In this document: piece by piece, positions 22,908 to 31,577 of the stretch | Numbering within the stretch: position 1 is the stretch's first letter | How the letters are laid out: each line of letters begins with the position of its first letter | Origin: Bacteriovoracales bacterium | GTDB lineage: Bacteria; Bdellovibrionota; Bacteriovoracia; Bacteriovoracales; Bacteriovoracaceae | DNA: 40,372 bases | Assembly: GCA_026713835.1 (NCBI GenBank) | Contig: JAPONP010000061.1 | Span: 1 to 40,372, forward strand | Reading direction: 5' to 3' | Translations under genes and position numbers: made by a program | Notes under the pieces: generated by a model | What the model saw: only the letters and a program-made list of their open reading frames with translations | Database searches by the model: none | Told to the model about the DNA's origin: nothing

Positions 22908-25085
22908 GTGCAGAGCTTAGAGAGAAGACTTGGGCCCTTTTCCCTCGTCACCATCAGCATCAGTTCCATGATTGGATCGGGCATTTTCGTCTTGCCCTCC
23001 ATAGGGATCGCGACCACGGGGCCTTCCCTCTTTATCGCATTTGCCCTTTCGGCCCTCATCATTCTTCCGGCGGCCATGGCCAAGGCCGAATTGGCCACGG
23101 CCATGCCCTCAAGTGGAGGAACCTACGTCTATATCGAAAGAACCTTCGGTCCTTTTTTTGGCACCGTAGGAGGGCTTGGGCTCTTTCTTTCGATACTCTT
23201 TAAGGCCTCCTTTGCCCTGGTAGGTCTTGGAGCCTACTTTAGCGTGATCTCAAGTTTTCCCCTCTACCCCACCATCTTTACATTTTTGGGACTCATCATT
23301 GTCCTCAATATATTGGGAGTGGGAAAGGTGAGCGGTTTTTTAAATTTCTTTTTGAGCATTACGATCATAGGACTCTTAGTTACCATGGCCCTGTCCTACC
23401 CCCATTGGGAAAGTGCGCGCCTGTCTCCAATCCTATCCGATGGATACGGGGGATTGGCCGAGGCCACGGCGTTGGTTTTTGTCTCCTTTGCCGGAGTGAC
23501 CAAGGTGGCCGCCATTGCGGAAGAGGTGATCGAGCCGGAAAAGAATTTGCCCCGAAGCATTCTCCTTTCCCTTTTTATCGTAGCCATTCTCTACTGTGCC
23601 ACGGCCCTTACCCTCTCTCTGGTTTTTTCTCCCGAGGAGATGGTAGGGGAAACCCGCCCCCTCTACCTTTTGGCCAAGAAAGTGGGGCACGACTATTTCG
23701 GTTACTTTATGGCCTTGGTCGCCGTCATCACCATGGTCAACACCTCGAACTCCGGGATTTTGGCCGCCTCCAGGTTCCCCTTTGCCATGAGCAAGGATCA
23801 ACTTCTTCCCCCCTTTCTTGGAAAACTGAGCCCGAGGTTTCTCACCCCGGTGGCCGGCATCGTCTTGTCCGGGGTGATCATCTCCTTTGCCCTTTTGACC
23901 ATGGATGTGATCAAAATGGCCAAATTGGCCTCTGCCTTTATGATTATAATCTACATGGTGGAAAATATCTGTGTGGTGGTTTTAAGAGAGACCAGGCCCA
24001 GGTGGTATAACCCAAACTATAGGGCCCCGTTCTATCCCTTTCTCCAGTTGCTCGGCATTTCTTCCACGCTGATTCTTCTCTACTTTATAGGTGAGTTGGC
24101 CCTTATCGCCGTTTTGTCCATTGCGATTCCCGGAATCCTCTTCTACATCACCTATTCGGCCAAGAAGATGAGCCGCAAGGGGCTCTTGGGGATCAAGGCG
24201 AAGAGGACGACCCTCATCGAAAACGAACCCGCACCCCGTCCCCGCCCCCGCTTGGGGAGCTATTCGACGGAGGTCAGGGCCCAAGCGGTGGTGGGGCTTT
24301 TTGGAAAGGAAAAATCCGCCGATATTTTGGTGGAGATGGGGCTGGCCTTGGCCGATCACGGTCATGTGGAGGTGGTCTCTCTCATCGAAGTTCCCGAACA
24401 AACCACTCTTGGGGATATCGTCGAAGAGCCCAAAGAGATTCGTTCCTTGAGACGGCGCATAGGGGAACTCGGTACGAGCGAGAAGGAAGATATCCATTTT
24501 GATTCCATCGTCACCCACGATCTGGCCAAGGCGATTTACGAAATCGGTCTATGCGTTCATTGCCGATGGCTTCTCGTGGAATGGCGGGGAAGGGAAACGG
24601 GGGGATTCACCATCCATCGTCCCATTGGTTGGCTCAAGGCCCATCTCCATTGTCATTTGGCCACCTACAAGGATATGGGGACCCATCATCTGAAAAGCCT
24701 TTTGGTTTTGATGAGCGCAGATCGCCACGACGATCTCGTCATCGAAACGGCCAAGCAACTCGGAAAGACCTACGGGAAGGAGGGAATCAGGGTCATCAAA
24801 TGGGCAAGTGAAAAGATATCCGACGAAGAGAAGAAACGTGAACGGGAACGACTCGAAAGGGTCGTCCGGCAATTTGGGTCGGGTCTTTCCGTGGAGAGCA
24901 AACTCATTTTTGGAAAAGATCCCGTCAAATCCATCGTGAACGAAACCGTTGAATACGACCTTCTCATCATGAGTTCCAAAGACCACTCCTTTTTCAAATC
25001 CTTCCGGGGGGCCGAAGACGATCGAATCATCGAGAAGGCGGCTTGTTCGGTGATGGCCGTTCACGCATCGTCACGGTTGTGGTGA
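22908..25085 (+). CDS. APC-superfamily amino acid permease fused to USP-like domains
   Basis: The 725-residue protein has an N-terminal amino acid/polyamine/organocation transporter of about 12 helices (residues 10-430), starting with the substrate-binding helix 1 motif MIGSGIFVLPS and containing FVSFAGVTKVAAIAEEVIEPEKNLPRSI. The remaining ~290 residues are cytoplasmic and carry tandem universal-stress-protein-like folds (RAQAVVGLFGKEKSADILVEM; LLVLMSADRHDDLVIETAKQL; YDLLIMSSKDHSFFKSFRGAEDDRIIEKAACSVMAVHA). In known relatives such domains bind nucleotides and may gate transport. The substrate is unknown. It starts at a GTG preceded by AAGAGGGGG. A hairpin follows the stop. Confidence 0.85.
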   Translation: MQSLERRLGPFSLVTISISSMIGSGIFVLPSIGIATTGPSLFIAFALSALIILPAAMAKAELATAMPSSGGTYVYIERTFGPFFGTVGGLGLFLSILFKASFALVGLGAYFSVISSFPLYPTIFTFLGLIIVLNILGVGKVSGFLNFFLSITIIGLLVTMALSYPHWESARLSPILSDGYGGLAEATALVFVSFAGVTKVAAIAEEVIEPEKNLPRSILLSLFIVAILYCATALTLSLVFSPEEMVGETRPLYLLAKKVGHDYFGYFMALVAVITMVNTSNSGILAASRFPFAMSKDQLLPPFLGKLSPRFLTPVAGIVLSGVIISFALLTMDVIKMAKLASAFMIIIYMVENICVVVLRETRPRWYNPNYRAPFYPFLQLLGISSTLILLYFIGELALIAVLSIAIPGILFYITYSAKKMSRKGLLGIKAKRTTLIENEPAPRPRPRLGSYSTEVRAQAVVGLFGKEKSADILVEMGLALADHGHVEVVSLIEVPEQTTLGDIVEEPKEIRSLRRRIGELGTSEKEDIHFDSIVTHDLAKAIYEIGLCVHCRWLLVEWRGRETGGFTIHRPIGWLKAHLHCHLATYKDMGTHHLKSLLVLMSADRHDDLVIETAKQLGKTYGKEGIRVIKWASEKISDEEKKRERERLERVVRQFGSGLSVESKLIFGKDPVKSIVNETVEYDLLIMSSKDHSFFKSFRGAEDDRIIEKAACSVMAVHASSRLW

Positions 25086-25095
25086 AGGTTTTGGT

Positions 25096-25120
25096 TTTAT
25101 CGGCATTCTATCCCGATAAA
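25096..25120 (+). terminator. Hairpin downstream of the APC-USP gene
   Basis: TTTATCGG (25096-25103) pairs perfectly with CCGATAAA (25113-25120) around a 9-nt loop, 10 nt after the stop codon. No T-run follows, so it is a weak or factor-assisted terminator candidate. Confidence 0.4.
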
Positions 25121-25210
25121 GTCACTTGGCTGCAAAAGTGTCTTGAAGCGGATTGAGATATTTCAGAAGGTGATGGGCTTTTTGAGATTAAAATTCACTA
25201 TGGCCCGGAT

Positions 25211-26128
25211 TTAGCCCATCTTTTTCGACAATTGCTTCACCTGTTCAGGAGTCAACTTGGTATATTGGCAGATCATCCGAATGTCGGCCCCTTCTTCGAG
25301 CATTTGGAGGGCCACTTCTTCCTTCCCCCTCTCAATCCCCTTCTCGATCCCCTTTTTCACCCCTCTGCTTTCGGCCTCATCTAAGGAAATTTTCAATGCC
25401 GGCATAATGCGATCCTCCCCATCTAAAATTTTTTCTTCGATTTCTTGCAACACCTTCCAGCTAAAGGCTTTGTCATATTGGTGGATATAATCCACGGCCC
25501 GCTCCATAAGGGCCTTCCTTTCCCTCCTCGAAAGTTCCTCTCCCATGCCAAAAAGCTCTTCCACTTTCTTCTTATTCAGGGAAAAGACATTCCGCATTAT
25601 AAAAAGAATCGGTTTTGTGGTCAAGTCCTTTTTCTGGCCTATATTGAACTCTTGGATATTCAACAACCTGGCCGTGAAGTTGAGGATATTTTTCCCAAAG
25701 GCCTTTTTGAGTGCAGGGGTTAGAGTGGCTAAAGATTCTTGAAACACAAGAGGCCCGGGGTAAGGGCCTTTTTTGCGTCCTTGATAAATGAGGATAGGGA
25801 TGACGGGATGGTTTTGACGGGCATAGATGAGGGCCTGATAGGCGAGTATTTGGAAGAGCAATTTGTCGTCTTTTCTACTCTTGTGCTCCAAGAGGAAGAG
25901 GATTTTTGCCGTTTTTTGGGAGTTTTTAAGACGAACCGAAAAGAGCAAATCCGTTCTCTTCTCCTTCCACTCCTCATCTACATAGGTGGTCAATTCGGGG
26001 CGCAGGGTTTTCCAGTTGAAGAGCCCAAATTCTTTTTTTGTAAAAACGAGGCGAAAGATATCTAGGGCGTATTTGGGTTTTTGGTAAGTCTCTTTAAAGA
26101 GTAGATCGTGGAGGGGTCTTTTTGCCAT
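25211..26128 (-). CDS. Rpn family PD-(D/E)XK nuclease (paralogue 2)
   Basis: This is a close paralogue of the gene at 5619-6566. Both share RPLHDLLFK-type starts, KYA.DIFRLVFT.KEFGLFNWK, TTYVDEEWKEKRTDL, KTAKILFL.EHKS and the tail ICQYTKLTPEQVKQL. The catalytic triad is Asp65, Glu86 and Lys88 (numbered from the ORF-track start). A charged linker SRGVKKGIEKGIERGKEEVA precedes the tail. ATG 26128 is preferred over the GTG at 26143 by alignment with the other copy. Expected activity is DNA nicking or cutting that promotes recombination. Both copies appear intact, consistent with recent spread within the genome. Confidence 0.85.
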   Translation of the reverse strand: MAKRPLHDLLFKETYQKPKYALDIFRLVFTKKEFGLFNWKTLRPELTTYVDEEWKEKRTDLLFSVRLKNSQKTAKILFLLEHKSRKDDKLLFQILAYQALIYARQNHPVIPILIYQGRKKGPYPGPLVFQESLATLTPALKKAFGKNILNFTARLLNIQEFNIGQKKDLTTKPILFIMRNVFSLNKKKVEELFGMGEELSRRERKALMERAVDYIHQYDKAFSWKVLQEIEEKILDGEDRIMPALKISLDEAESRGVKKGIEKGIERGKEEVALQMLEEGADIRMICQYTKLTPEQVKQLSKKMG

Positions 26129-26251
26129 GGGCGATATTCCCACATGATTCCACCATTGTCCAGGCCATCATCTCCAGGCATCTTTCCTTAGGTCAAAACT
26201 TTGTTATTCTACTTCTAAAAAACCCACTGAACTTCAAAATCCAATACCATC

Positions 26252-26623
26252 TCAATGATAGAGAGAGGAGTGTTGGGCCAAGATTTTGGATTGTTGACTG
26301 CTTTCCTTTAAGACAAAGGTGAAGTGGGCCTTGACGGTTTCCGTATCACTTTTAAACTCATAGACTCCCATGACGATGAGGGCGTGATCGAGGTAGAGTT
26401 CTTTTTCCACTTTGTAGGACACGGTTTTGATTCCCCGTTTGAGAAAACCTCGTTCCTCTTCATTTCCCACGAAATAGTCTTCGATGGCCTGTAGTCCACT
26501 TCTAATTTTTGAAGAGAGGGTGGGTTTGAGAAGGGCGTCCTCCTCGTAGAAGGAGAGGACTTTTTCGGCGTCTCCCGTCTCCACGGCGCGACACCAAGCA
26601 TCGATCAAGTCATGGGGGCCCAT
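26252..26623 (-). CDS. NTF2-like/SnoaL-type small protein (DUF4440-like)
   Basis: This ~123-residue protein has the NTF2-like fold pattern of SgcJ/EcaC or CaMKII-association-domain proteins: an N-terminal helix pair (LIDAWCRAVETGDAEKVLSFYEEDALLKPTLS), a middle GLQAIEDYF, and the C-terminal strands ALIVMGVYEFK and HFTFVLK. Related proteins bind small ligands or have no known activity. ATG 26623 is chosen over 26641 because AGGAGG lies 9 nt upstream of it. The last residues (ILAQHSSLYH) resemble the usual HHSS ending, so the gene is probably complete. No operon partner is visible. Confidence 0.7.
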   Translation of the reverse strand: MGPHDLIDAWCRAVETGDAEKVLSFYEEDALLKPTLSSKIRSGLQAIEDYFVGNEEERGFLKRGIKTVSYKVEKELYLDHALIVMGVYEFKSDTETVKAHFTFVLKESSQQSKILAQHSSLYH

Positions 26624-26788
26624 CTGCGCTTCCCTCCTCATTTATTTCCCGACTAAAACGATACATTGGAGATGACGATTTGTCGTGACGTGTAAGGTCT
26701 TGAGGTCAAGATCGATCCCCTGGTAAAATGAAGGGGACTGGGTTGGGGACTTTCCTTCCCAACAGTTTATCACGATTTTCTTCCAAGG

Positions 26789-27721
26789 ATGGGAGTATTG
26801 AAAAAACTATTTTTATTACTTTCGTTTTGTTGTTACGGAATCTCATTTTCCGTTTGGGCCCAGACCTACGGGGATGTGGTGGCCGAAATGGAAGCCTTGA
26901 AGAGGCAATACCCCACATTGGCCCGGTTGGTGAACCTGGGTGAAAACGATCAAGGTATCCCCATCACAGGCCTTCGCATCCGAAGACCTGAGCTTTTGAC
27001 CCCACGGGAAATCCCCCACCTTCTCGTGGGCACTCATCATGGGAACGAAGAGGATGCGGCCCCCCTCTCCTTGGCCTTTGCTAGGAAGGTTTTGGAGATT
27101 CTTTCAAGGCCTTTCCCTTCGGATCGAGATGATGCGGACCGGCCCACTCAAGGGATTGAGAGCGGAACCTTCTACGTTTTTCCCGTCCTCAATATCTCAG
27201 GCCATGATGCCAAAAGTCGCTATGAAAGAACGGAAGGGGGAGCTTGGGTCGATCCCAATAGGGATTATCCCGATGCTTGTAGGAAGGCCCCCTTCTTTAG
27301 ACTGCAAAGTACATCCCTTTTGGCCGAATTTATCGACTCCCACGGCATCGTTAGCGCCATCACCGTTCATGGGTATAGGGGTACTTTTACCTACCCTTGG
27401 GGGTTTTTCACCGAAGACCCCACTTCTCCCGATCAAGAGATCTATCACGATCTCCTCTCCTATGCAGTCGAGGCCAATGGGTACAGAGTGGGAAACCATA
27501 AAGAGGTGATGTATCCGGTCACCGGCACCTTTGAGGATTGGGCCTATCATACCTATGGGGTTTGGACGGCCCTTTTGGAGATGAAGCACCTTCCGGATTA
27601 TGGGGCCGATGTGGAGGCCCTTCTTCGATTCTTTGAGAGGGTGCCTAAGCAAAGGTCTAGGGATCACGCCCATTACGGTCAGTGCATTCCGATACCTTCG
27701 GTGGGTTTGCCAGTATTCTAA
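26789..27721 (+). CDS. Secreted M14 family zinc carboxypeptidase
   Basis: The 310-residue protein has a signal peptide (residues 1-24, ending SVWAQT) and an M14 peptidase domain. Zinc motif GTHHGNEEDA (His84, Glu87), DPNRDYP (Asn/Arg for the substrate carboxylate), ITVHGYRGTFTYPWG (third ligand His) and the catalytic glutamate in LLEMKHLPD are present. The expected activity is removal of C-terminal amino acids from peptides in the periplasm or outside the cell; a murein peptide substrate is possible. The 3' end overlaps the convergent glycosyltransferase gene by 65 nt. It is one of three M14-fold hydrolases in this window and the only exported one. Confidence 0.85.
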   Translation: MGVLKKLFLLLSFCCYGISFSVWAQTYGDVVAEMEALKRQYPTLARLVNLGENDQGIPITGLRIRRPELLTPREIPHLLVGTHHGNEEDAAPLSLAFARKVLEILSRPFPSDRDDADRPTQGIESGTFYVFPVLNISGHDAKSRYERTEGGAWVDPNRDYPDACRKAPFFRLQSTSLLAEFIDSHGIVSAITVHGYRGTFTYPWGFFTEDPTSPDQEIYHDLLSYAVEANGYRVGNHKEVMYPVTGTFEDWAYHTYGVWTALLEMKHLPDYGADVEALLRFFERVPKQRSRDHAHYGQCIPIPSVGLPVF

Positions 27722-28463
27722 GTTTTGAGTATTTGAGAAAGACGTAGAGGGCGTTGACTGCACAGATCGTAAGCCCCATTTCTCCATCTAAAAAACCTCT
27801 CCTTACGATGTAATCCCTAAAAAACTGCCAGGGGGCCCTTAGAAAATCGTAGAGATGGGTTCTCTTGCCCCGCTTAAAGGCTTCTTGGGCCGCAATGGTC
27901 GTGTAGGTATCGGTTTTTTGAACGTGCTCCGAGATGGAGGAGAAACTGTAGTGGAGAAGGTGTCCCGGAAGATGGGCGACGAGAGCGTCGGGATCGGTTT
28001 CGATTCGTTCGTGAAGAGAGGAGCCCTCATGGGGGCCTTGCCACCGGGCCTTGCGCCTGTCGAAAAGACGCACCCTTCGGTTGGGATACCAACCGCAATG
28101 AAAGATCCATTGTTGTCCGTAGCGAGTCAGACGATTGAACGTATAGGCATGGGCCTTCCATTTTTGTTTGACCTTTTCGATCTCATTTTGGAGGGTGGGA
28201 TCCAGGGCTTCATCCGCATCCAGGGAGAGGATATGATCGTAACGGGCCAAGGAGATGGCGTGGTTTTTTTGCTCCTTATGTCCCGAGAACGGATGCTCCA
28301 CAAACCGAACCCCGAATTCGGCGCAGATCTTTTTGGTGGAATCCGTGGAAAAGGAATCCACGACGAGGATTTCATCGGCCAAATCCCCGAGGGATGTGAG
28401 ACACCTTCGGATATTTTTTTCTTCATTAAAGGTGATGATGGCGACAGAAAGGGGAATGCCCAT
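27657..28463 (-). CDS. Family 2 glycosyltransferase, LPS-core (WaaE/KdtX) type
   Basis: This 268-residue GT2 enzyme has the N-terminal PLSVAIITFNEEKNIRRCL, the VVDSFSTDST loop, and the DxD-type LSLDADEALDP at about residues 83-93. FHCGWYPNRRVRLFDRRKARW and LLHYSF follow, a pattern typical of WaaE/KdtX-like beta-1,4-glucosyltransferases that act on LPS inner core. The C-terminal region (LRAPWQFFRDYIVRRGFLDG and a hydrophobic stretch) probably sits at the membrane. It begins 5 nt after the glutamate dehydrogenase gene and is likely co-transcribed with it, though no metabolic link is obvious. The 3' end overlaps the M14 peptidase on the other strand. Confidence 0.85.
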   Translation of the reverse strand: MGIPLSVAIITFNEEKNIRRCLTSLGDLADEILVVDSFSTDSTKKICAEFGVRFVEHPFSGHKEQKNHAISLARYDHILSLDADEALDPTLQNEIEKVKQKWKAHAYTFNRLTRYGQQWIFHCGWYPNRRVRLFDRRKARWQGPHEGSSLHERIETDPDALVAHLPGHLLHYSFSSISEHVQKTDTYTTIAAQEAFKRGKRTHLYDFLRAPWQFFRDYIVRRGFLDGEMGLTICAVNALYVFLKYSKLRILANPPKVSECTDRNGRDP

Positions 28464-28468
28464 AGCAT

Positions 28469-29725
28469 TTATCCGGGGAAAAGCCCTCGCAAGCGACAGG
28501 TGCCCTCAAGTCTTTGGAGTGCCGAAATAACGCCCGCTTGTTTCATATTGATGTGGTATTTTTGGGAGTTTTCATAGACTTGCTCGAAGGAAACCCTCAA
28601 AATATCGGAGAGCTTTTTATTCACTTCATCGAGCCTCCAAAAAAAGTGCTGAAGCCCTTGCACCCATTCAAAATAGGACACGATCACCCCGCCGGCGTTA
28701 CACAAAATATCGGGAATGATAAATGCTCCGTTTCGAGACACGATTTCCGTCGCATCGTTTGTGAGCGGACCGTTGGCCGCCTCAGCGATGATTTTGGCCT
28801 TCACTCGATTGGCATTTTTGGCGTTAATGACTCCATCGATGGCAGCGGGAATGAGAACGTCCACATCCAGTTCCAAAAGATCTTCGTTGGAAATGGTCTC
28901 CACGTTGGCGAGACCTTTGAGGAAGCGATGTTTTTTGACATGGGAGATGGCAGAATCGAGATCGATGCCCTCCGGGTTAAAATACCCACCGGTAATGTCT
29001 CCGATGGCCACAATCTTGGCGCCTAAGGCCTTGAGATCCAAAGCCGCAGGAACGGCCACCTTTCCAAATCCATGAATGGCCACTCGACTTTCGCAAAGAT
29101 TGAGGTCGATTTTTTTGGAGGCAAACTGCACGCACATGGCGACCCCTTTGCCGGTAGAAGAAGTCCTTCCCATGGAGCCTCCGAGAACGAGGGGCTTTCC
29201 CGTCACCACTCCCGGAATGGCGTGGCCGTTGATTTGGGAATAGGTATCCATAAACCAGGCCATGGTTTGGGCGTCCGTGCCGATATCGGGAGCGGGGATA
29301 TCTATATCCGGCCCGATAAAAGGAGCGATCTCCAGGCAATAACGCCTCGTCAGGGCCTGGAGTTCCTGCCTCGAAAGATCGTTGGGGTCACATTGCACCC
29401 CTCCCTTGGCCCCACCCAGGGGAAGACCCACCAGGGCGCATTTGAAGGTCATCAGCATGGCCAAGGCAGCCGTTTCGGAAAGACCAAGGCTTGGGTGAAA
29501 GCGAATCCCCCCCTTGCCGGGCCCAAGGCTCATATTGTGTTGAACCCTAAAACCCTGAAAGGTTTGTATGGTGCCGTCGTCGAGGCGAATGGGAACAGCC
29601 ACCTGAATGGCCCTCTTGGGATAGCGAAGCCTCTCAAAGATATTGGGGTCGAGATTGATGATGTCGGCGGCCTGTTTGAGGGCGTGGAGAGAATCTTTGT
29701 AGAGGTGACTGTCTTCGAGTCCCAT
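28469..29725 (-). CDS. Glutamate dehydrogenase (Glu/Leu/Phe/Val dehydrogenase family)
   Basis: This enzyme interconverts glutamate and 2-oxoglutarate. With ATG 29725 the protein is 418 residues, normal for hexameric GDH. Motifs: GPGKGGIRFHPSL and LPLGGAKGGV (substrate and catalytic lysines), DIPAPDIGTDAQTMAWFMD, and the Rossmann segment VAIHGFGKVAVPAALDL. The ORF-track start (TTG 29782) overlaps a TTGACT/TATACT promoter and adds 19 non-conserved residues. ATG 29725 has GGGAG 10 nt upstream. I cannot fix the cofactor (NAD or NADP) from sequence alone. Confidence 0.92.
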   Translation of the reverse strand: MGLEDSHLYKDSLHALKQAADIINLDPNIFERLRYPKRAIQVAVPIRLDDGTIQTFQGFRVQHNMSLGPGKGGIRFHPSLGLSETAALAMLMTFKCALVGLPLGGAKGGVQCDPNDLSRQELQALTRRYCLEIAPFIGPDIDIPAPDIGTDAQTMAWFMDTYSQINGHAIPGVVTGKPLVLGGSMGRTSSTGKGVAMCVQFASKKIDLNLCESRVAIHGFGKVAVPAALDLKALGAKIVAIGDITGGYFNPEGIDLDSAISHVKKHRFLKGLANVETISNEDLLELDVDVLIPAAIDGVINAKNANRVKAKIIAEAANGPLTNDATEIVSRNGAFIIPDILCNAGGVIVSYFEWVQGLQHFFWRLDEVNKKLSDILRVSFEQVYENSQKYHINMKQAGVISALQRLEGTCRLRGLFPG

Positions 29726-29760
29726 GCCCGTTCCACTCCCGTTTTTGATATAAGGGAAAA

Positions 29761-29787
29761 AGTATAGGCGACCTAAAGGCAAGTCAA
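29761..29787 (-). promoter_or_regulatory. Candidate promoter for the glutamate dehydrogenase gene
   Basis: TTGACT (29782-29787) and TATACT (29761-29766) lie on the minus strand with a short 15-bp spacer. The -10 is 35 nt from ATG 29725. Both hexamers match consensus at five of six positions, but the spacing is suboptimal. Confidence 0.4.
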
Positions 29788-29799
29788 GAAAAATTTATC

Positions 29800-30783
29800 T
29801 TAAAAATCGATCCGATAGATCACTTCGCTGATTTTGTCGGAGACATGACCGAAGGTGGGTCGGTTTTCCCGAATGGATTGAAAGCGCAGGGCAAGGTTTG
29901 GCATGATTTCTTTAAGCTCTCGCCTGACTTCCCATTTCCAATTTTCTCCGCTAAGACCGTATTCGATATGGGAAGAGTAGGGGCCCGTTTTATTAAAGCG
30001 ATGGCCCAGGTGTAATTTCATTTCCCCCCCTCTGGATTCTCTATTCCAAAAATCGGCCCTATTAAAAACTTTGATTTTAAGGAGGCTTTCATCTATATAG
30101 GGGTTTTCAAACTTCATATTGATAAGCCCCTTTAAGACTTTGGGCCGGAATCGAAGCCTGTAGTTCTTACCAAATCGGAATTTTGTTTGCGGTTTTAAAG
30201 CATTTCTCAAGGAGCCGACTTTGTGGAGAGTACTTCCCTTTTTAGATTTTTTCATCTCCCCGGAAATTCTTCTGTCCACATAGTGGATGAGATTTTTTTC
30301 GAGAAAACGTCTTCTCTCTTCAAGGGTAGGGGGGGCATGGATATTGGAGGCTTCAAGCTTCCAACGCTCCATAAAGAGTTGATCCCGATGCCACTGATTC
30401 ACCGTGACTTTTATCTTATTGAGAGCGCCTTCATCGTCTTCGATAAAAAAGTTATGGAAAGTACTTTCCGATTTCATGGGGGCAATGACTTGATGATCGC
30501 TTGGGATATAAAAGGCGTTTTGACGGGGTCCCATGAAATCCATATCGTCGTTGGAATAGGCGAGCCTCACGAGGGGGGGGAGGGTCTTTTGGGAAGGGCC
30601 TGGGTATTGGGCCCTCTCATAGAGCCGTAGCTTTGCATCTCGGGAAAGGCCTTTTGAGAGAAGAGGGGCCGCATTTTGGCGAAAGGCCAAGAAGAGTAGG
30701 ATGATGGCGGCCAAGATGTCTTTTTTGGAGACACTCTGTCTAAAATTTAGACGGTTTTTCGAGGTCATTTCGGGAGATTTCAT
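29800..30783 (-). CDS. Uncharacterised membrane-anchored/exported protein
   Basis: I do not recognise this protein. With ATG 30783 it has about 327 residues, a basic N-terminus and one hydrophobic segment (DILAAIILLFLAFRQNAAPL, near residues 20-40), i.e. a signal anchor or uncleaved signal. The rest is soluble and basic; the last 120 residues alternate charged and aromatic residues (FGKNYRLRFRPK, GGEMKLHLGHRF, SHIEYGLSG) in a pattern compatible with beta-strands, possibly an outer-membrane or periplasmic beta domain. The ORF-track start at 30963 would overlap queC by 82 nt and is rejected. It follows queC on the same strand by about 100 nt. Confidence 0.65.
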   Translation of the reverse strand: MKSPEMTSKNRLNFRQSVSKKDILAAIILLFLAFRQNAAPLLSKGLSRDAKLRLYERAQYPGPSQKTLPPLVRLAYSNDDMDFMGPRQNAFYIPSDHQVIAPMKSESTFHNFFIEDDEGALNKIKVTVNQWHRDQLFMERWKLEASNIHAPPTLEERRRFLEKNLIHYVDRRISGEMKKSKKGSTLHKVGSLRNALKPQTKFRFGKNYRLRFRPKVLKGLINMKFENPYIDESLLKIKVFNRADFWNRESRGGEMKLHLGHRFNKTGPYSSHIEYGLSGENWKWEVRRELKEIMPNLALRFQSIRENRPTFGHVSDKISEVIYRIDF

Positions 30784-30881
30784 CTCTAAGTCCCCATAAA
30801 TTGGTTTTGTTCTTTCTCGTTCTTTCTTCTTATGCAATAGGTTATTGCATCTTTTATGCCAAAACTTTGGGTTGCCCCCAA

Positions 30882-31577
30882 TTAGAGATAAGGCAACGGG
30901 TCTTTGAGGAAGGCCTCTCGAAATCCCCTCAGTCTTAAAAAACAACTCTCGCAGATTCCACAAGCCGTCTCGTCATTTTGATAACAACTCCATGTGAGTT
31001 CTAAAGGGGCCCCCAGTTCATGGGCCTTGAGGACGATCTCTTTTTTCGAAAGGGAGATGAGAGGAGTTTTGACTTGAATGACGCCCTCTTTGGTTCCCTC
31101 TTTGATCAATTGGTTGAGGGCCCGGTAATAGTCCGGGCGACAGTCGGGATAGCCGGAGGAATCCTCGGCCACGGCCCCGATATAGATGGATTTGGCCCCG
31201 AGGATTTCGGCCCATGACACGGCCATGGCGACGATATGGGTATTGCGGAAGGGAACATAGCTATCGGGGATTTCCCTCGGTTCAGTGGATGTGAAGTCGT
31301 GGGTCTTGACGTGGATATTTTCATCCGTCAGAGAACTGCCCCCGATCTGTTTAAAAAACTCCATGTCGATCACTTTTCGCCGATGGGAGGGGATGCGGTA
31401 GTGATCGGCGATGAGATGAAAGCATTGGGCTTCCTTCTTTTGGGTTTTTTGTCCGTAGCGCAGATGGAGGAAGGCCAAGGAGGAATGTTTTGTGGAAGCG
31501 ATGGCCGCACTGACGAGAGAGTCCATGCCGCCACTGACGAGACAAATGGCCAAGTCGTTGTCGTTAGATGAACTCAC
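30882..31577 (-). CDS. queC: 7-cyano-7-deazaguanine synthase QueC
   Basis: QueC converts 7-carboxy-7-deazaguanine to preQ0 with ATP and ammonia, for queuosine in tRNA. The 231-residue protein has the PP-loop VSGGMDSLV (residues 14-22), a middle YVPFRNTHIVAMAVSWAE and GAVAEDSSGYPDCRP block, and the zinc-binding cysteine cluster near the C-terminus (WSCYQNDETACGICESC). It begins with a GTG inside the end of the phosphohexomutase gene (14-nt overlap). No queD, queE or queF is visible in the window. Together with cmoAB and the MnmC-like gene it makes three wobble-position tRNA modification functions here. Confidence 0.95.
   Translation of the reverse strand: MSSSNDNDLAICLVSGGMDSLVSAAIASTKHSSLAFLHLRYGQKTQKKEAQCFHLIADHYRIPSHRRKVIDMEFFKQIGGSSLTDENIHVKTHDFTSTEPREIPDSYVPFRNTHIVAMAVSWAEILGAKSIYIGAVAEDSSGYPDCRPDYYRALNQLIKEGTKEGVIQVKTPLISLSKKEIVLKAHELGAPLELTWSCYQNDETACGICESCFLRLRGFREAFLKDPLPYL

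Noticed and set aside
29072-29767. 231-residue plus-strand ORF opposite glutamate dehydrogenase
   Set aside because: It is antisense to highly conserved GDH motifs and looks like a composition artefact.
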